Assembly: GCA_017399905.1 (NCBI GenBank)
Contig: JAFQAR010000002.1
Location: 22,402-86,401, forward strand
Source of the DNA: Bacteroidales bacterium
Lineage (GTDB): Bacteria; Bacteroidota; Bacteroidia; Bacteroidales; UBA932
DNA: 64,000 nucleotides
Reading direction: 5' to 3'
Shown here: in pieces, positions 33,992 through 43,384 of the stretch
Layout of the letters: every line of letters starts with the position of its first letter
How positions within the stretch are numbered: position 1 is the stretch's first letter
Translations under genes and position numbers: made by a program
Notes under the pieces: model-generated
Told to the model about the DNA's origin: nothing
Databases searched by the model: none
What the model saw: only the letters and a program-made list of their open reading frames with translations

Positions 33992-35506
33992 TTAAAATGT
34001 CACTCCTACGGCAAGGCCTGCATTATAGCGGCCGGATCCGTCGATGTGGCGGAGACCGAAACCATGTACGACCGTGCCTTCGGCTTCAATATACATGCCT
34101 TTGCGGAAATTGTATCTTGCCGCTATTCCGGCCCTCAGATGCTGCGCCGTGATGTATTCCATGTGCATGTCATACCACTCCTGCAGTCTGTACGGGCTTG
34201 TCTGCACTCCGGACTCCTCGGAAGCCATCCGGCTTTCCTCGTCTGCCCGTCCTGCGCCATATCCCGCCCGTACCTTCAGGTCGAACCTTCCGACCCCGTA
34301 TACGGTGGCGTCCGCCTGTACCTTCCACGTGAGAAGCGTTCTTGTGCAGACGTAAGGATATATCTGCGAAGATGCGGAATTCTCCATGTTTACATCGGCC
34401 TTCAGCCGGGCCTCGAACCTCTCTGCCACGAAGCCGTATTCCGGCGATATCTTCCAGGTCCTTTCAGACAATATCCTGTTCCAACCGTGGTTGAACACGT
34501 TTGTGACGCCGTTTTCAGTGATTTTCTCCAGTACGGACTCGGACATGTTGCGCTCCTTCATGAGGAGGCCGAGGCGGAGACGGTGCTGACCGTCGGAGCC
34601 GCCGGTCCTGTAGAAGAGGTCTGCGGATATCTCGTCTCCTGGGAACCTGAACCAGATGTATTCCTTCTCTCCGACGCTGCCCGAAGTATGCAGGTACATG
34701 ATGTCGGCCAGGAAGTTCCTGAACTGGAACTGGCCCGATCCTCCGAACGAGAATTCCTTCACAGGGAAGCCGTTGACTCCCGCTTCGTCAAGGTGCAGTC
34801 CGCTGCCTGTCCATACGGAGTGTACTCCGTACATGAGGCCCTTGTCGAGAAAGGCGTAATATGAGGATTCGGTCGTGCCGACCTGTTCGGGATCGACGGA
34901 CTCGGAAGTCTTTCTGAATATGGCGGAAGCTCCCGCCGCAAAATCTCCTTTATGGAACATGAAGCCCGGAGCGACGGTCATGTCGAGCCTCCAGTTCGTG
35001 TGCCTGAGGTCCTTGCGCTTTGACATGTTCGCCGATGCGAAGTCCATGGCGGCGCCGATGCGCCAATGTTCCGCCACGTCGTATGAAAGTCCTCCGTCAA
35101 AGCCGTAGGTCTGCATGGTCTTGCGGCCAGGGGTGAACTCCAGCACATCCACAGGATAGTATCCCGGCTGTATGAACATCGATCCGCACATTCCGTAGCC
35201 TTCGGTCTGAGTGAACGAGAACGAGCCGGCAAACGAGATGCGCTCGAGATGCCTGATGCTGGCGGTGGAGGCACCTGCGCTCCATCCTTCCTCCGCTTCC
35301 CAGGAGTCGCGGAATCCGCCTCCTGTGTAGCTGCCGGATATCTCCGCATACGAACGCGAAACCGTATCCTGGCGTATTCCAGTGATGTTGTCCGTGCTGT
35401 TCCAGAAATTGTTCCTGAACACCCTTTCGTAGGTCTGCGCATGAAGGCCGGCCTGACTGAAGACCAGCAGGCACAAGGCAAACAGTATGTTTCTTGACTT
35501 ATTCAT
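33992..35506 (-). CDS. outer-membrane beta-barrel protein, DUF6850-type
   Basis: A 504-residue protein. The start at 35506 gives the signal peptide MNKSRNILFALCLLVFSQAG and overlaps the end of the DUF4876 gene by 8 bases. The body is alternating amphipathic strands (SYAEISGSYTGGGFRDSWEA, KISPEYGFVAERFEARLKAD) ending in GLAVGVTF with a terminal Phe, as outer-membrane barrels do. It fits the DUF6850 family, which I recall as being found after DUF4876 and a TonB receptor; the family name is from memory. It may export or anchor, or form an extra pore for the receptor system. Substrate unknown. Confidence 0.75.
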   Translation of the reverse strand: MNKSRNILFALCLLVFSQAGLHAQTYERVFRNNFWNSTDNITGIRQDTVSRSYAEISGSYTGGGFRDSWEAEEGWSAGASTASIRHLERISFAGSFSFTQTEGYGMCGSMFIQPGYYPVDVLEFTPGRKTMQTYGFDGGLSYDVAEHWRIGAAMDFASANMSKRKDLRHTNWRLDMTVAPGFMFHKGDFAAGASAIFRKTSESVDPEQVGTTESSYYAFLDKGLMYGVHSVWTGSGLHLDEAGVNGFPVKEFSFGGSGQFQFRNFLADIMYLHTSGSVGEKEYIWFRFPGDEISADLFYRTGGSDGQHRLRLGLLMKERNMSESVLEKITENGVTNVFNHGWNRILSERTWKISPEYGFVAERFEARLKADVNMENSASSQIYPYVCTRTLLTWKVQADATVYGVGRFDLKVRAGYGAGRADEESRMASEESGVQTSPYRLQEWYDMHMEYITAQHLRAGIAARYNFRKGMYIEAEGTVVHGFGLRHIDGSGRYNAGLAVGVTF

Positions 35507-36725
35507 GCAGAGACTGTTGAGATGTTTCGTAGAAATCGTTGAGGGAGTTGTTCGTGTCGGTGAGGACCTCATAACCTGCGCTTGCAGTCATGGCCTCGTC
35601 CGTCTTGCGCATGAGGCTTCTTCCGAGATATGTGTCCGTCTGGAGCACATAACCCGCGTCGAGCGACGGCACGAGACGTTTGGTATTGTTCGCCGACCTT
35701 GCGTCAAACACCTCCACGGCATCGATCACCCATTCGAAAGGCACCTTCACCACATAGTCGGACAAACTTCCCGGAACAGGTGTCATGTTGTCCGTGACGC
35801 CCACGAACTCCTGGATGGTCATACCTTCCGCCTTGAACAGCACAAGTGTAGGTGAACTGTTGGACAAGGTGTAGGCATTGGCCTTTCCTGTCTTTATGAC
35901 GACGTCAAGGTATCTGTCGGTCGAGATTTTGTCTCCCGGTGCCGGATGGAACATCGTGTTAGGGAAATAGGTGTTGTTGTAGCACACGAAGAAGCCTTCC
36001 CTGTTGAGGTTGACGGAAAGCGGATACTGTATCGTATGGTCTATCGCTCCACGTGCACATACCACCGCATCCTCGCCAGGCTGAAGAGGGAAATCGTCTC
36101 CGTCTCCCGGGAACTGCCATATGGCCTGGATCACAGGAAGGAAGTCCACGAGGGTGCTTTCTCCTGTGGCCGGATCCTTCGTCAGCCAAGGGTTTGCTCC
36201 GTTCGAGTTGTAAGGAGACAAGGTGCCGAAGCACAGCCCGTCAAGATATTGCACGTTGAAGTCGTTGTTGTGCAGGATGAAGTACTGGTCCGCCTGGTAT
36301 GTGCCCTCCTGAGGCAGCTTGAGGCAGCCTCCGCAGTAGATCTCCTTTATCACGATCGAGCCTGATCTCGAATGTGAAAGCTTGAGCTTCAGTTCCGCAG
36401 AACCTCCGTTCACGACGAATTTGTCGGCCGAACCGTTGTATATGTCCGATTCCTGACGGTCGCTCATGTTGATCCTGTACATTCCGTCAGGCACTTTGAA
36501 GACGGCTGTTCCGGTGGCGTCGGTGTTGAGCGTATAGCGGCTTGCCGTATTCATGTCCTCGACGTTCACCGGCACACCTTCATGTGCGGCATCCTCATGT
36601 CCCTGAGGATATACCGCACTGACCGTCAGGACGTTCAGGCTCTCCTTGTAAGGGTCGGAGTTCCTGATGTCCGTGCATGCCGCCAATGTGAATATGGCCG
36701 TCAGTATGTATGATATTCTTTTCAT
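35499..36725 (-). CDS. DUF4876-type lipoprotein
   Basis: A 408-residue lipoprotein (lipobox TLAAC, Cys17). Residues about 30-115 form an Ig-like or carboxypeptidase-regulatory-like sandwich (VTVSAVYPQGH-like strands, TGTAVFKVPDGMYRINMS). The rest has the DUF4876 core: SIVIKEIYCGGCLKLPQEGT, YQADQYFILHNND, LDGLCFGTLSP, and an end stretch with SLNDFYETSQQS. These proteins are predicted surface partners of TonB receptors. It is 6 bases after the receptor stop and overlaps the DUF6850 gene, so the three are co-translated from one message. Confidence 0.82.
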   Translation of the reverse strand: MKRISYILTAIFTLAACTDIRNSDPYKESLNVLTVSAVYPQGHEDAAHEGVPVNVEDMNTASRYTLNTDATGTAVFKVPDGMYRINMSDRQESDIYNGSADKFVVNGGSAELKLKLSHSRSGSIVIKEIYCGGCLKLPQEGTYQADQYFILHNNDFNVQYLDGLCFGTLSPYNSNGANPWLTKDPATGESTLVDFLPVIQAIWQFPGDGDDFPLQPGEDAVVCARGAIDHTIQYPLSVNLNREGFFVCYNNTYFPNTMFHPAPGDKISTDRYLDVVIKTGKANAYTLSNSSPTLVLFKAEGMTIQEFVGVTDNMTPVPGSLSDYVVKVPFEWVIDAVEVFDARSANNTKRLVPSLDAGYVLQTDTYLGRSLMRKTDEAMTASAGYEVLTDTNNSLNDFYETSQQSLHE

Positions 36726-36731
36726 TCTCTT

Positions 36732-39554
36732 TTAAAACTTCAGTCTGCAGGTCAGTCCGTAATAGAACATAGGTGTGAATATGGCTCCTATTCCCGTCGC
36801 CAGGGATTTCACATATGGGCGGGAGTTCGTGAAGTTGTTTGCAAAGAATGACAGGGACACATGGTCACCTATCTCCTTCGTTATGCTGAGGTTGGCCGAC
36901 ATGTACGGCCCGTATCCGTTCTGGACGAAGGTGTATGCGTTTCCGGACTTCAGGATGAGGCTTGCGAATTCCGGATCTGCGGCCTCGGCTTCGGTGAACG
37001 GATGTACATTTCCGTCAAGGTCCATATATGCCACAGGATATACGGCAGTGTATGACTCTCCGTCGTAGATGCTTCCGCCCGTCGGACGGTTGTCGTTCTG
37101 TGATGTGTTGAACGCATATTCCTTTCCACCGTATTCGGAGAGGATGCGGCTTCTTCTGAGAAGCGACATCTCGAGCCTGCATGTGATTATGAGGCGGACC
37201 TGAGGGATATGGGTTATCGCCGTTATGTTTGCATCGAGATCATGGGTGATCTTTCCGTTTCCCACATAGTTGGTGGCACCACCACCGTTTGCATAGATGC
37301 CGACATACTGGTACGAACGGTTCGGCAGGGATGTGTGCGACCATCCGTTCTGGTAGTAGTACGACAGCTGCTCGTTGAGGTAATGGGTCCATGTGTATGC
37401 CGCATCGACCCTGAATGTCGTCCTTACAGGCTTGATCTCAGGAAATTCGATCACCGCTTCCACGCCGGCCCTGTGGGTGTCGGCTCCGTTGTTCTGCTGT
37501 TTTGACTTGGCGAAGGTCCTGTCTGTGACCTTTACGTCCATCGGTGTCCAGTATTCCTCGTCGTTTCCTCGCAGCCATACCATTCCCGTCTGGCTGTCGA
37601 CTGTGATCTGAGGATTTTCCGGCATCACGAAACCTGAAGGCCTCTGCAGGATGTCGTAGGAATACGGGTCATAGACGTCGAGGAAGTTGTAAGGGTCGCG
37701 CGTTACGTTCCAGAAGCCCACCAGCGACACCTTCATGTCCTTGAATGACGCGTCGATGCCGAATTCCATGTTCCTGTTCCTCTGCCATCTGAGGTCCGGG
37801 TTGTAACGGACCGTATATGGCTGGGTATAATACACATAGCTTGTCTGTTCACCGTGTGAGAATCCGAAGGTCTGGATGTCCCGGTATTCCTGCTTAGGAT
37901 ATAGGATGTGGTATGAAGGGAGCTTTTCGGTGATTCCCCAGCCTCCTCTTATGGAAAGTCCGTCGGTAAGCTGCCATTTCGCGTTGAATCTCGGCGACAG
38001 GGTGGCCTTGTTCTTATAAAGGGAATTCCTTATGAACACGTTCTCCATGCGCAGTCCGGCCGTCACTTCGAGGGTCGTGCCTCCTATCGGGAATCTTATG
38101 TCTTCCTCCGCATAGATGGAAAGGTTGTGCATGAAAGGATATTGCGAATATGGCCTTGGCCTGTATCCGTTGGCTGCGAGCGAAGGGTCTTTGTAGTATT
38201 CTCCGCGGCCTGTGTTTCCGCTGGCCTTCCACTGCACACCTGCCTTCAGCGAGCTCTTCACCTCGTTCCATCTCTTGTGCCAGCTGTACTTGAGGGAGGC
38301 TGCAGCGTCGAGCTCCTTGGAGTCGGTAATCTGGTCGGAGAAGAAGGTCAGAGGCAGTCTTTCCGCAAGGAAATATCCTTCCTGTTCCGAATGGACCGCA
38401 GGCTGCTGCGAGCCGTATGAGCCATAGGCATGTACATGTGCGAGATTGTCGTTGAAGTTGACGGAGGCGTCGATCTTGAGGTTGGTTATCCAGGACCTGT
38501 TGAGGAGCCAGGTGAGGGAGGTGCTGCCTCTGAAGACATTGTCGCGGACCTTTGTGTATTCGCCCGTGAATGCGTCAGGGTCGTCCTTTGTGTTCATTCC
38601 TCCGATGTTTCCTGTGAAGCCGGCCTCGAAACGGAAGACCTTCCTGAATGTGTTGGTGTATCCGAAGGTGATGCCGCTCCTGCTGTACGATTCGTATGGG
38701 GAAGAAAGCTTCTTTACCGCCCTGGCCCATTCTGCGCTGACGTTGAGGACTCCGTTGTCGTCCTGAAGGTCGATACCCTTCGACGCCGATACCTGATATG
38801 TGCGCGGATTGACTGTGAATGTGACATTGACCGGAGTCTTTCCTTTTCTTGTGCTGATCTTGACGATTCCGCTGTTGAGGTCTCCGTATTCGGCCGAAGG
38901 CACACCGGTGATGACCTCGATGGATTCGATGTTCTCTACGGCCACGCTTCTGGTGCCCGCACCGCTCATCTCACCGAAGGATGCGTTGTTGCCCATGCGG
39001 ACTCCGTCCACTTCCACCGCCGTTCCGAAGGACGCGTTGCCTGTCGTGGCTCCTCCTTCACGGAGAGAGAGGGGTTTGTCGACGGTAAGGTCAGGGTTTA
39101 CGGTCTTTCCTCCGGGAAGAAGGGCCGAGACGTCGGTCATGTTGGACATCTGCAGGTGGTTGAGGGCGTCGCGGCCGAGGCTGTGTGAGGTGCTCAGGCC
39201 GTCCTTAGCCTTCTGCGCAGTCACGACGACTTCGTCGAGGGCAAGCGAACTCTCTGCCAGAGCTATCCTTATGTCGGAAGGGTCCTTTCCTGCATCCACT
39301 TCTGTCGACGCCGACACATATCCGAGACAAGATGCCTCAAGCATATATTTTCCCGGCTGCACCCTTGTGAAGACGAATCTTCCTTCCACGTCGGCAGATG
39401 TCCAGAGGTAGTCTTCACCGAGACTGAGGATGGCTCCGGCTATAGGCTGGCCGGTCGCCTTGTCGACAACAATGCCGCTGACTGTCCCGGTCTGTGCAAG
39501 CGCACACACCGAAACCGTCAGTAAGGTTAATATGACCGCCAGTCTTCTGAACAT
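36732..39554 (-). CDS. TonB-dependent receptor with carboxypeptidase-regulatory-like N-domain
   Basis: A 940-residue outer-membrane receptor. Signal peptide (VCALAQ), a CarbopepD_reg-like domain at about 22-105 (GTVSGIVVDKATGQPIAGAI, LEASCLGYVSASTEVDAG), a TonB-box region (LALDEVVVTAQ), a plug (SIEVITGVPSAEYGDLNSGI) and a barrel ending FYYGLTCRLKF. No STN domain, so no FecA-type signalling is expected. It lies between a C69 peptidase (10 bases upstream) and DUF4876/DUF6850 partners, which suggests peptide-linked or metal-chelate uptake, though the ligand cannot be read from the sequence. Confidence 0.92.
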   Translation of the reverse strand: MFRRLAVILTLLTVSVCALAQTGTVSGIVVDKATGQPIAGAILSLGEDYLWTSADVEGRFVFTRVQPGKYMLEASCLGYVSASTEVDAGKDPSDIRIALAESSLALDEVVVTAQKAKDGLSTSHSLGRDALNHLQMSNMTDVSALLPGGKTVNPDLTVDKPLSLREGGATTGNASFGTAVEVDGVRMGNNASFGEMSGAGTRSVAVENIESIEVITGVPSAEYGDLNSGIVKISTRKGKTPVNVTFTVNPRTYQVSASKGIDLQDDNGVLNVSAEWARAVKKLSSPYESYSRSGITFGYTNTFRKVFRFEAGFTGNIGGMNTKDDPDAFTGEYTKVRDNVFRGSTSLTWLLNRSWITNLKIDASVNFNDNLAHVHAYGSYGSQQPAVHSEQEGYFLAERLPLTFFSDQITDSKELDAAASLKYSWHKRWNEVKSSLKAGVQWKASGNTGRGEYYKDPSLAANGYRPRPYSQYPFMHNLSIYAEEDIRFPIGGTTLEVTAGLRMENVFIRNSLYKNKATLSPRFNAKWQLTDGLSIRGGWGITEKLPSYHILYPKQEYRDIQTFGFSHGEQTSYVYYTQPYTVRYNPDLRWQRNRNMEFGIDASFKDMKVSLVGFWNVTRDPYNFLDVYDPYSYDILQRPSGFVMPENPQITVDSQTGMVWLRGNDEEYWTPMDVKVTDRTFAKSKQQNNGADTHRAGVEAVIEFPEIKPVRTTFRVDAAYTWTHYLNEQLSYYYQNGWSHTSLPNRSYQYVGIYANGGGATNYVGNGKITHDLDANITAITHIPQVRLIITCRLEMSLLRRSRILSEYGGKEYAFNTSQNDNRPTGGSIYDGESYTAVYPVAYMDLDGNVHPFTEAEAADPEFASLILKSGNAYTFVQNGYGPYMSANLSITKEIGDHVSLSFFANNFTNSRPYVKSLATGIGAIFTPMFYYGLTCRLKF

Positions 39555-39563
39555 GAAGGATGA

Positions 39564-41327
39564 TTATTTTACTTCTATTACCTTTCCGTGATCCTTTGCA
39601 ACGGTTTCCTTCCACTTGTCGGTGTAGCCCGGCTGGGTGATCTTTGCAGGGATGCAGTCGGTGTGCTCATTCGTCACGAAGCTGCCGTCCTCGTTCTGGG
39701 CCTTCACGTTTCCGTCGATGAACTTCACGAGAAGAAGCTGCTCGAGGGCCACCCACCTGTCGAAGATCTTCTGTGCGTTGTCTACCGAGAAGGCTGTCAG
39801 GTAGTCGCGTACCGCAGCATAAGGCTCCGCTGTCTTGCGCGACTTGTCGTTGCGGCGGATCTTCTTGCGAGGCTTTTCATCTGCCGCCTTGTAAAGCGCA
39901 AGAGCCTCTTCGTCGGCCTTCTTAACTGCTTCCATCATCTCGTTTTCCCATGCGTCGATCTCAGCGTCCACCGTAGGGAACATGATGTTGTATGCCTTGT
40001 AGCATGCATTCGCCACGCGGTTGGTCATCCAGAAAGCGGAAGTAGGAGAATATGTGATCATGTCTCCGTTGCCTACGCGGAAACATTCAGGGATCTCTGT
40101 CGTCGAAGTGTAGATAGGGGTGAGGTATGAAGTTGCGGCATCGTCGCAGCCGAACCAGTTGACGCCTCCGATCTCGTCCGGGAGCCATCCGCGTGACTGT
40201 CCCACGAACCAGAAGCCTGTCTGCTGTGTTGCGATAGCCCTTTCATTGACGTATTCCTTTCCTTCCCACTCGAAGCCCATAGGTCTCCAGCGGTACGGGA
40301 GGGCGTTTCCGCCTGCTCCTGCATCTACGGTCATGTCCATAGGAGTGCCTTCGTAATGGTCACGCATCACGTCGGCCACGTCCTTCACGCTGATCTTGCC
40401 TGCAGGCTTCACGAAGAGAGGGAATCTCTTTGTCCTGTCGTGGCCCATCGCATAGTCGATGTAGTCGTATGCGTCCTTTGTCACCACGTTTCCGTTCTCG
40501 TCCTCGAAGGTGAACTTTCCGTCGCAGAGGATGTTGAATGCCGCCCATGCTCGTGCCTCGCAGCCTCTCATGCCGCTGAAGTCAAGCGGTGCGTAGGCGT
40601 CGCAGAAGCTGAAATCCTTGTCTTCTCCGTCGAAATATCCCTTTTCGCGTGCGAATGTGATCACGTCAGGGGCATACATGCAGTTCTGAGGGTCGTCAAG
40701 AGGGAATGTGCTGATGCGGGCCTGGTTTGCATGTGCGCAGATGTATCCGTCGGGAACCCTGCGTGCAACCCATACGATGCCCTTGTTGCCCTTTCCCTTG
40801 CCGATGAGGTCCATCACCCACACTTCCTCGGTGTCGGCGATCGAGAATGATTCTCCGCTCGAGTAGTATCCGTAGGTGTTTGCAAGGTCAACGATGACGT
40901 CTATGGCTTCACGTGCGGTCTTCGCCCTTTCGAGGGCCACATAGATGAGCGAGCCGTAGTCCATGATCCCTTCAGGATCTTCGAGCTCAGGACGTCCTCC
41001 GTAGGTGGTTTCGGCGATGATGAGCTGATGCTCGTTCATGTTTCCCACCCTTTGGTATGTCCTGGCTGCCTGAGGTATCATTCCGAGATACTTGCCTGTA
41101 TCCCACTCGTTTATCTGTCTCATGTCACCCGGCTGCCATACTCCTGCAGGGGCATAGTAAAGTTCTCCATAGAGCTGGTGCGAGTCAGCTGCATATGATA
41201 CCATGTTAGAGCCGTCCGTGCTGGCACCTTTGGTCACGAGGACGTTGGTGCATGCCTGGCTTTCTGTCGAAGCGGCTCCTAAGAATGTCATGATTGCAAG
41301 GATGACTGCTTTTGAAAGTCTTCTCAT
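39564..41327 (-). CDS. C69-family dipeptidase
   Basis: A 587-residue N-terminal-nucleophile peptidase. After a signal-like leader the sequence is SQACTNVLVTKGASTDGSNM, and Cys26 would become the N-terminal catalytic residue after processing. Other family parts are SGESFSIADTEEVWVMDLIG and ICAHANQARI. A Lys/Arg-rich stretch (EKPRKKIRRNDKSRK) lies near residue 500. Such enzymes cleave dipeptides, here probably in the periplasm. It leads the operon with a TonB receptor, DUF4876 and DUF6850 genes on the minus strand, all spaced by 10 bases or fewer. A promoter box and an inverted repeat lie just upstream. Confidence 0.9.
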   Translation of the reverse strand: MRRLSKAVILAIMTFLGAASTESQACTNVLVTKGASTDGSNMVSYAADSHQLYGELYYAPAGVWQPGDMRQINEWDTGKYLGMIPQAARTYQRVGNMNEHQLIIAETTYGGRPELEDPEGIMDYGSLIYVALERAKTAREAIDVIVDLANTYGYYSSGESFSIADTEEVWVMDLIGKGKGNKGIVWVARRVPDGYICAHANQARISTFPLDDPQNCMYAPDVITFAREKGYFDGEDKDFSFCDAYAPLDFSGMRGCEARAWAAFNILCDGKFTFEDENGNVVTKDAYDYIDYAMGHDRTKRFPLFVKPAGKISVKDVADVMRDHYEGTPMDMTVDAGAGGNALPYRWRPMGFEWEGKEYVNERAIATQQTGFWFVGQSRGWLPDEIGGVNWFGCDDAATSYLTPIYTSTTEIPECFRVGNGDMITYSPTSAFWMTNRVANACYKAYNIMFPTVDAEIDAWENEMMEAVKKADEEALALYKAADEKPRKKIRRNDKSRKTAEPYAAVRDYLTAFSVDNAQKIFDRWVALEQLLLVKFIDGNVKAQNEDGSFVTNEHTDCIPAKITQPGYTDKWKETVAKDHGKVIEVK

Positions 41328-41365
41328 TTTGTACTTTTATTATAATTAATTACTTTTGTGTCGCT

Positions 41366-41403
41366 TTTTGCATAACGGGCACATGCCGCTACATTATGCA
41401 AAA
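41366..41403. promoter_or_regulatory. 10-bp inverted repeat in the divergent gap, candidate operator
   Basis: TTTTGCATAA (41366-41375) and TTATGCAAAA (41394-41403) are exact reverse complements separated by 18 bases. The right arm overlaps the -7 box of the C69 operon, as expected for a repressor site. Confidence 0.5.
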
Positions 41404-41429
41404 CTAATAAATTTTCGTCAGATATGAAA
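41399..41429 (-). promoter_or_regulatory. promoter of the C69-TonB-DUF4876-DUF6850 operon
   Basis: On the minus strand TAGTTTTG (41399-41406) fits the -7 box, with TTTC exactly 19 bases upstream (41426-41429) at the -33 place. It overlaps the start of the divergent plus-strand gene. Confidence 0.6.
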
Positions 41430-41849
41430 TCGAACATACATTCATTTCTTTTTTCGTCTGTGCTCGTCCTGCTTTCGGCTTTCTGCGTGAAGGCTTATGC
41501 ACAGCAGCCTCAGGAGAAGCCGGACCTGTTCGAACAGGCTGAAATGGAGGCCGACAGGCTTCAGAGGGTGCTCGACCTCGAGGACTGGCAGGTCTTCTAT
41601 GTCGACTCTACCCTCAAGCATGACTATCAGCAGATGATAGCCGAGTATGAGGATCTCCAGAAGTCCAAGGTGATGAACACATCGATGTACCAGGCGGTCC
41701 AGGACAAGTGGATGGAGCATATCGAGGTTACATACAGACGAATATTCGATGACAGCCAGTGGGCTGCATATCTCAAGAGCGGAGCCGGCAAGGCTATCAA
41801 GGCAAGGGAAAAGAGAAAGGCCAAGGCCGCAGGTAAAAAACAGCAGTAG
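41424..41849 (+). CDS. small secreted helical protein of unknown function
   Basis: A 141-residue protein with a signal peptide cut near AYAQ (residue 27). The rest is helical: EMEADRLQRVLDLEDWQVFY, YQQMIAEYEDLQKSKVMNTS and a very basic C-terminal tail (AREKRKAKAAGKKQQ). The pattern is reminiscent of small periplasmic helical proteins of the Spy/CpxP or DUF-type kind, but no signature is present that would name it. It is 2 bases from a nitroreductase gene and probably co-transcribed with it and pheS. Confidence 0.75.
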   Translation: MKSNIHSFLFSSVLVLLSAFCVKAYAQQPQEKPDLFEQAEMEADRLQRVLDLEDWQVFYVDSTLKHDYQQMIAEYEDLQKSKVMNTSMYQAVQDKWMEHIEVTYRRIFDDSQWAAYLKSGAGKAIKAREKRKAKAAGKKQQ

Positions 41850-41851
41850 AC

Positions 41852-42331
41852 ATGGATTTTTTAGAAGTAATTGAAAAGAGGCACAGTGTCAGGAAGTATT
41901 CCGACAGGCCTGTAGAGAGGGAAGTCCTCGATGCGATAGTCAAGGTTGCACAGACAGCACCTTCGTCAAGGAACAGCAAGAGTTCCGCTTTCATGATAGT
42001 GGAGGACAGGGACACTCTGGATGCATTGTCGCAGATGCGTGACTATGGCTCAGCCCTGCTTTCAGGAGCACAGGCGGCCATAGTGGTGATCGGTGACGAG
42101 ACCAAGACCGACCTCTGGGTGGACAACTGCGCCATTTCCGCTACTTTCGTCCAGCTTGCGGTTACAGCCATGGATCTGGTCAGCTGCTGGGTGCATTGCA
42201 ACGGCCGTCCGAGACTGAAGGCGGAGCCGGAAGGAGCCAAGGCTGAGGATTATGTGAGCGGACTGCTCGGCCTTAAGGACGGACTCAGACCATACTGCGT
42301 GGTTGCAATCGGCTATCCTGCAGAAGAATAG
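41852..42331 (+). CDS. nitroreductase-family flavoprotein
   Basis: A 159-residue FMN-dependent oxidoreductase of the short nitroreductase type. The N-terminal FMN site is RHSVRKYSDRPV and the AQTAPSSRNSKS loop follows; DNCAISATFVQLAVTAMDLV forms the dimer helix, and CVVAIGYPAEE closes the fold. The natural substrate (quinone, nitro-compound or other) cannot be inferred. It sits between a small secreted protein gene and pheS, 27 bases before the latter. Confidence 0.9.
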   Translation: MDFLEVIEKRHSVRKYSDRPVEREVLDAIVKVAQTAPSSRNSKSSAFMIVEDRDTLDALSQMRDYGSALLSGAQAAIVVIGDETKTDLWVDNCAISATFVQLAVTAMDLVSCWVHCNGRPRLKAEPEGAKAEDYVSGLLGLKDGLRPYCVVAIGYPAEE

Positions 42332-42358
42332 TGTGGATCATAATAAAGAAAATCAGAT

Positions 42359-43384
42359 ATGAGAGAACGTATAGAGGCCTTGATGGCCGAAATAGCAGGA
42401 CTCACCTGCAACAGCGAGCAGGAAGTTGAAGAGGCGCGTGTCCGCCTCCTCGGAAAGAAGGGCTCGATAACAGCTCTTTTCGAGGAATTCAGGACAGTGG
42501 CTCCTGAACTCAAGAGGGAGTTCGGCCAGAAGCTGAATATCCTTAAGAACACTGCTGCCGCAAAGATTGAAGAACTCAGGGAAGCTGCCGCCGAATCACC
42601 TGCGGCAGGTGCAGCTTCATTCGACTATACAATGCCTGGCGATCCTGTACAGCTGGGATCACGCCATCCGGTTTCAATCGCCCGTGAGGAGATCGTGGGA
42701 ATATTCCGCAAGTTCGGCTACGATGTAGCGGAAGGTCCTGAGGTCGAGGATGACTGGCATGTGTTCGAGGCCCTCAACTTCCCGCCTGAACACCCTGCAC
42801 GCGAGATGCAGGACACATTCTTCATCAGCGACAGCGACAACCCTGTCCTCCTCCGTACCCATACCTCTTCAGTGCAGGTACGTGCAATGGAGAAGATGCC
42901 GCTTCCGATCCGTATCGTATGTCCGGGCCGCGTGTTCCGCAATGAGGCTATCTCTGCCCGCGCGCACTGCATCTTCCATCAGGTGGAAGGACTTTACATC
43001 GACGAGAATGTGACATTTGCAGACATGAAGCAGGCCATCCTCCTCTTCGCACGCGAGATGTTCGGTGCGCAGACTCAGATCCGCATGCGTCCGTCATACT
43101 TCCCGTTCACCGAGCCTTCTGCCGAGATCGACGTAAGCTGCAACATCTGCGGCGGAAAGGGCTGTAATGTCTGCAAGGGCACGGGTTGGCTCGAGATCAT
43201 GGGATGCGGAATGGTAGACCCTAACGTCCTCGAGGCGTCGGGCATAGACAGCAGGAAGTACAGCGGTTTTGCCTTCGGAATGGGAGTTGAGCGTATTGCA
43301 ATGCTCAAGTGGCAGGTACGTGACCTCAGAAATTATTTCGAGAACGACCTGCGTTTCCTGAAGGAGTTCGAGACTTCGCTTTAG
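42359..43384 (+). CDS. pheS: phenylalanyl-tRNA synthetase alpha subunit
   Basis: A 341-residue class II synthetase subunit that charges tRNA-Phe with its beta partner (not in the window). An N-terminal coiled-coil tRNA-binding arm (residues 1-85) precedes the catalytic core: HPVSIAREEIVGIFRKFGYD, motif 2 in PGRVFRNEAISARAHCIFHQ, and motif 3 in FAFGMGVERIAMLKW. A Cys-rich insert (CNICGGKGCNVCKGTGW) resembles a zinc knuckle and is, as I recall, usual in Bacteroidota PheS. Its stop codon overlaps the stop of the convergent GH43 gene. Confidence 0.97.
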   Translation: MRERIEALMAEIAGLTCNSEQEVEEARVRLLGKKGSITALFEEFRTVAPELKREFGQKLNILKNTAAAKIEELREAAAESPAAGAASFDYTMPGDPVQLGSRHPVSIAREEIVGIFRKFGYDVAEGPEVEDDWHVFEALNFPPEHPAREMQDTFFISDSDNPVLLRTHTSSVQVRAMEKMPLPIRIVCPGRVFRNEAISARAHCIFHQVEGLYIDENVTFADMKQAILLFAREMFGAQTQIRMRPSYFPFTEPSAEIDVSCNICGGKGCNVCKGTGWLEIMGCGMVDPNVLEASGIDSRKYSGFAFGMGVERIAMLKWQVRDLRNYFENDLRFLKEFETSL

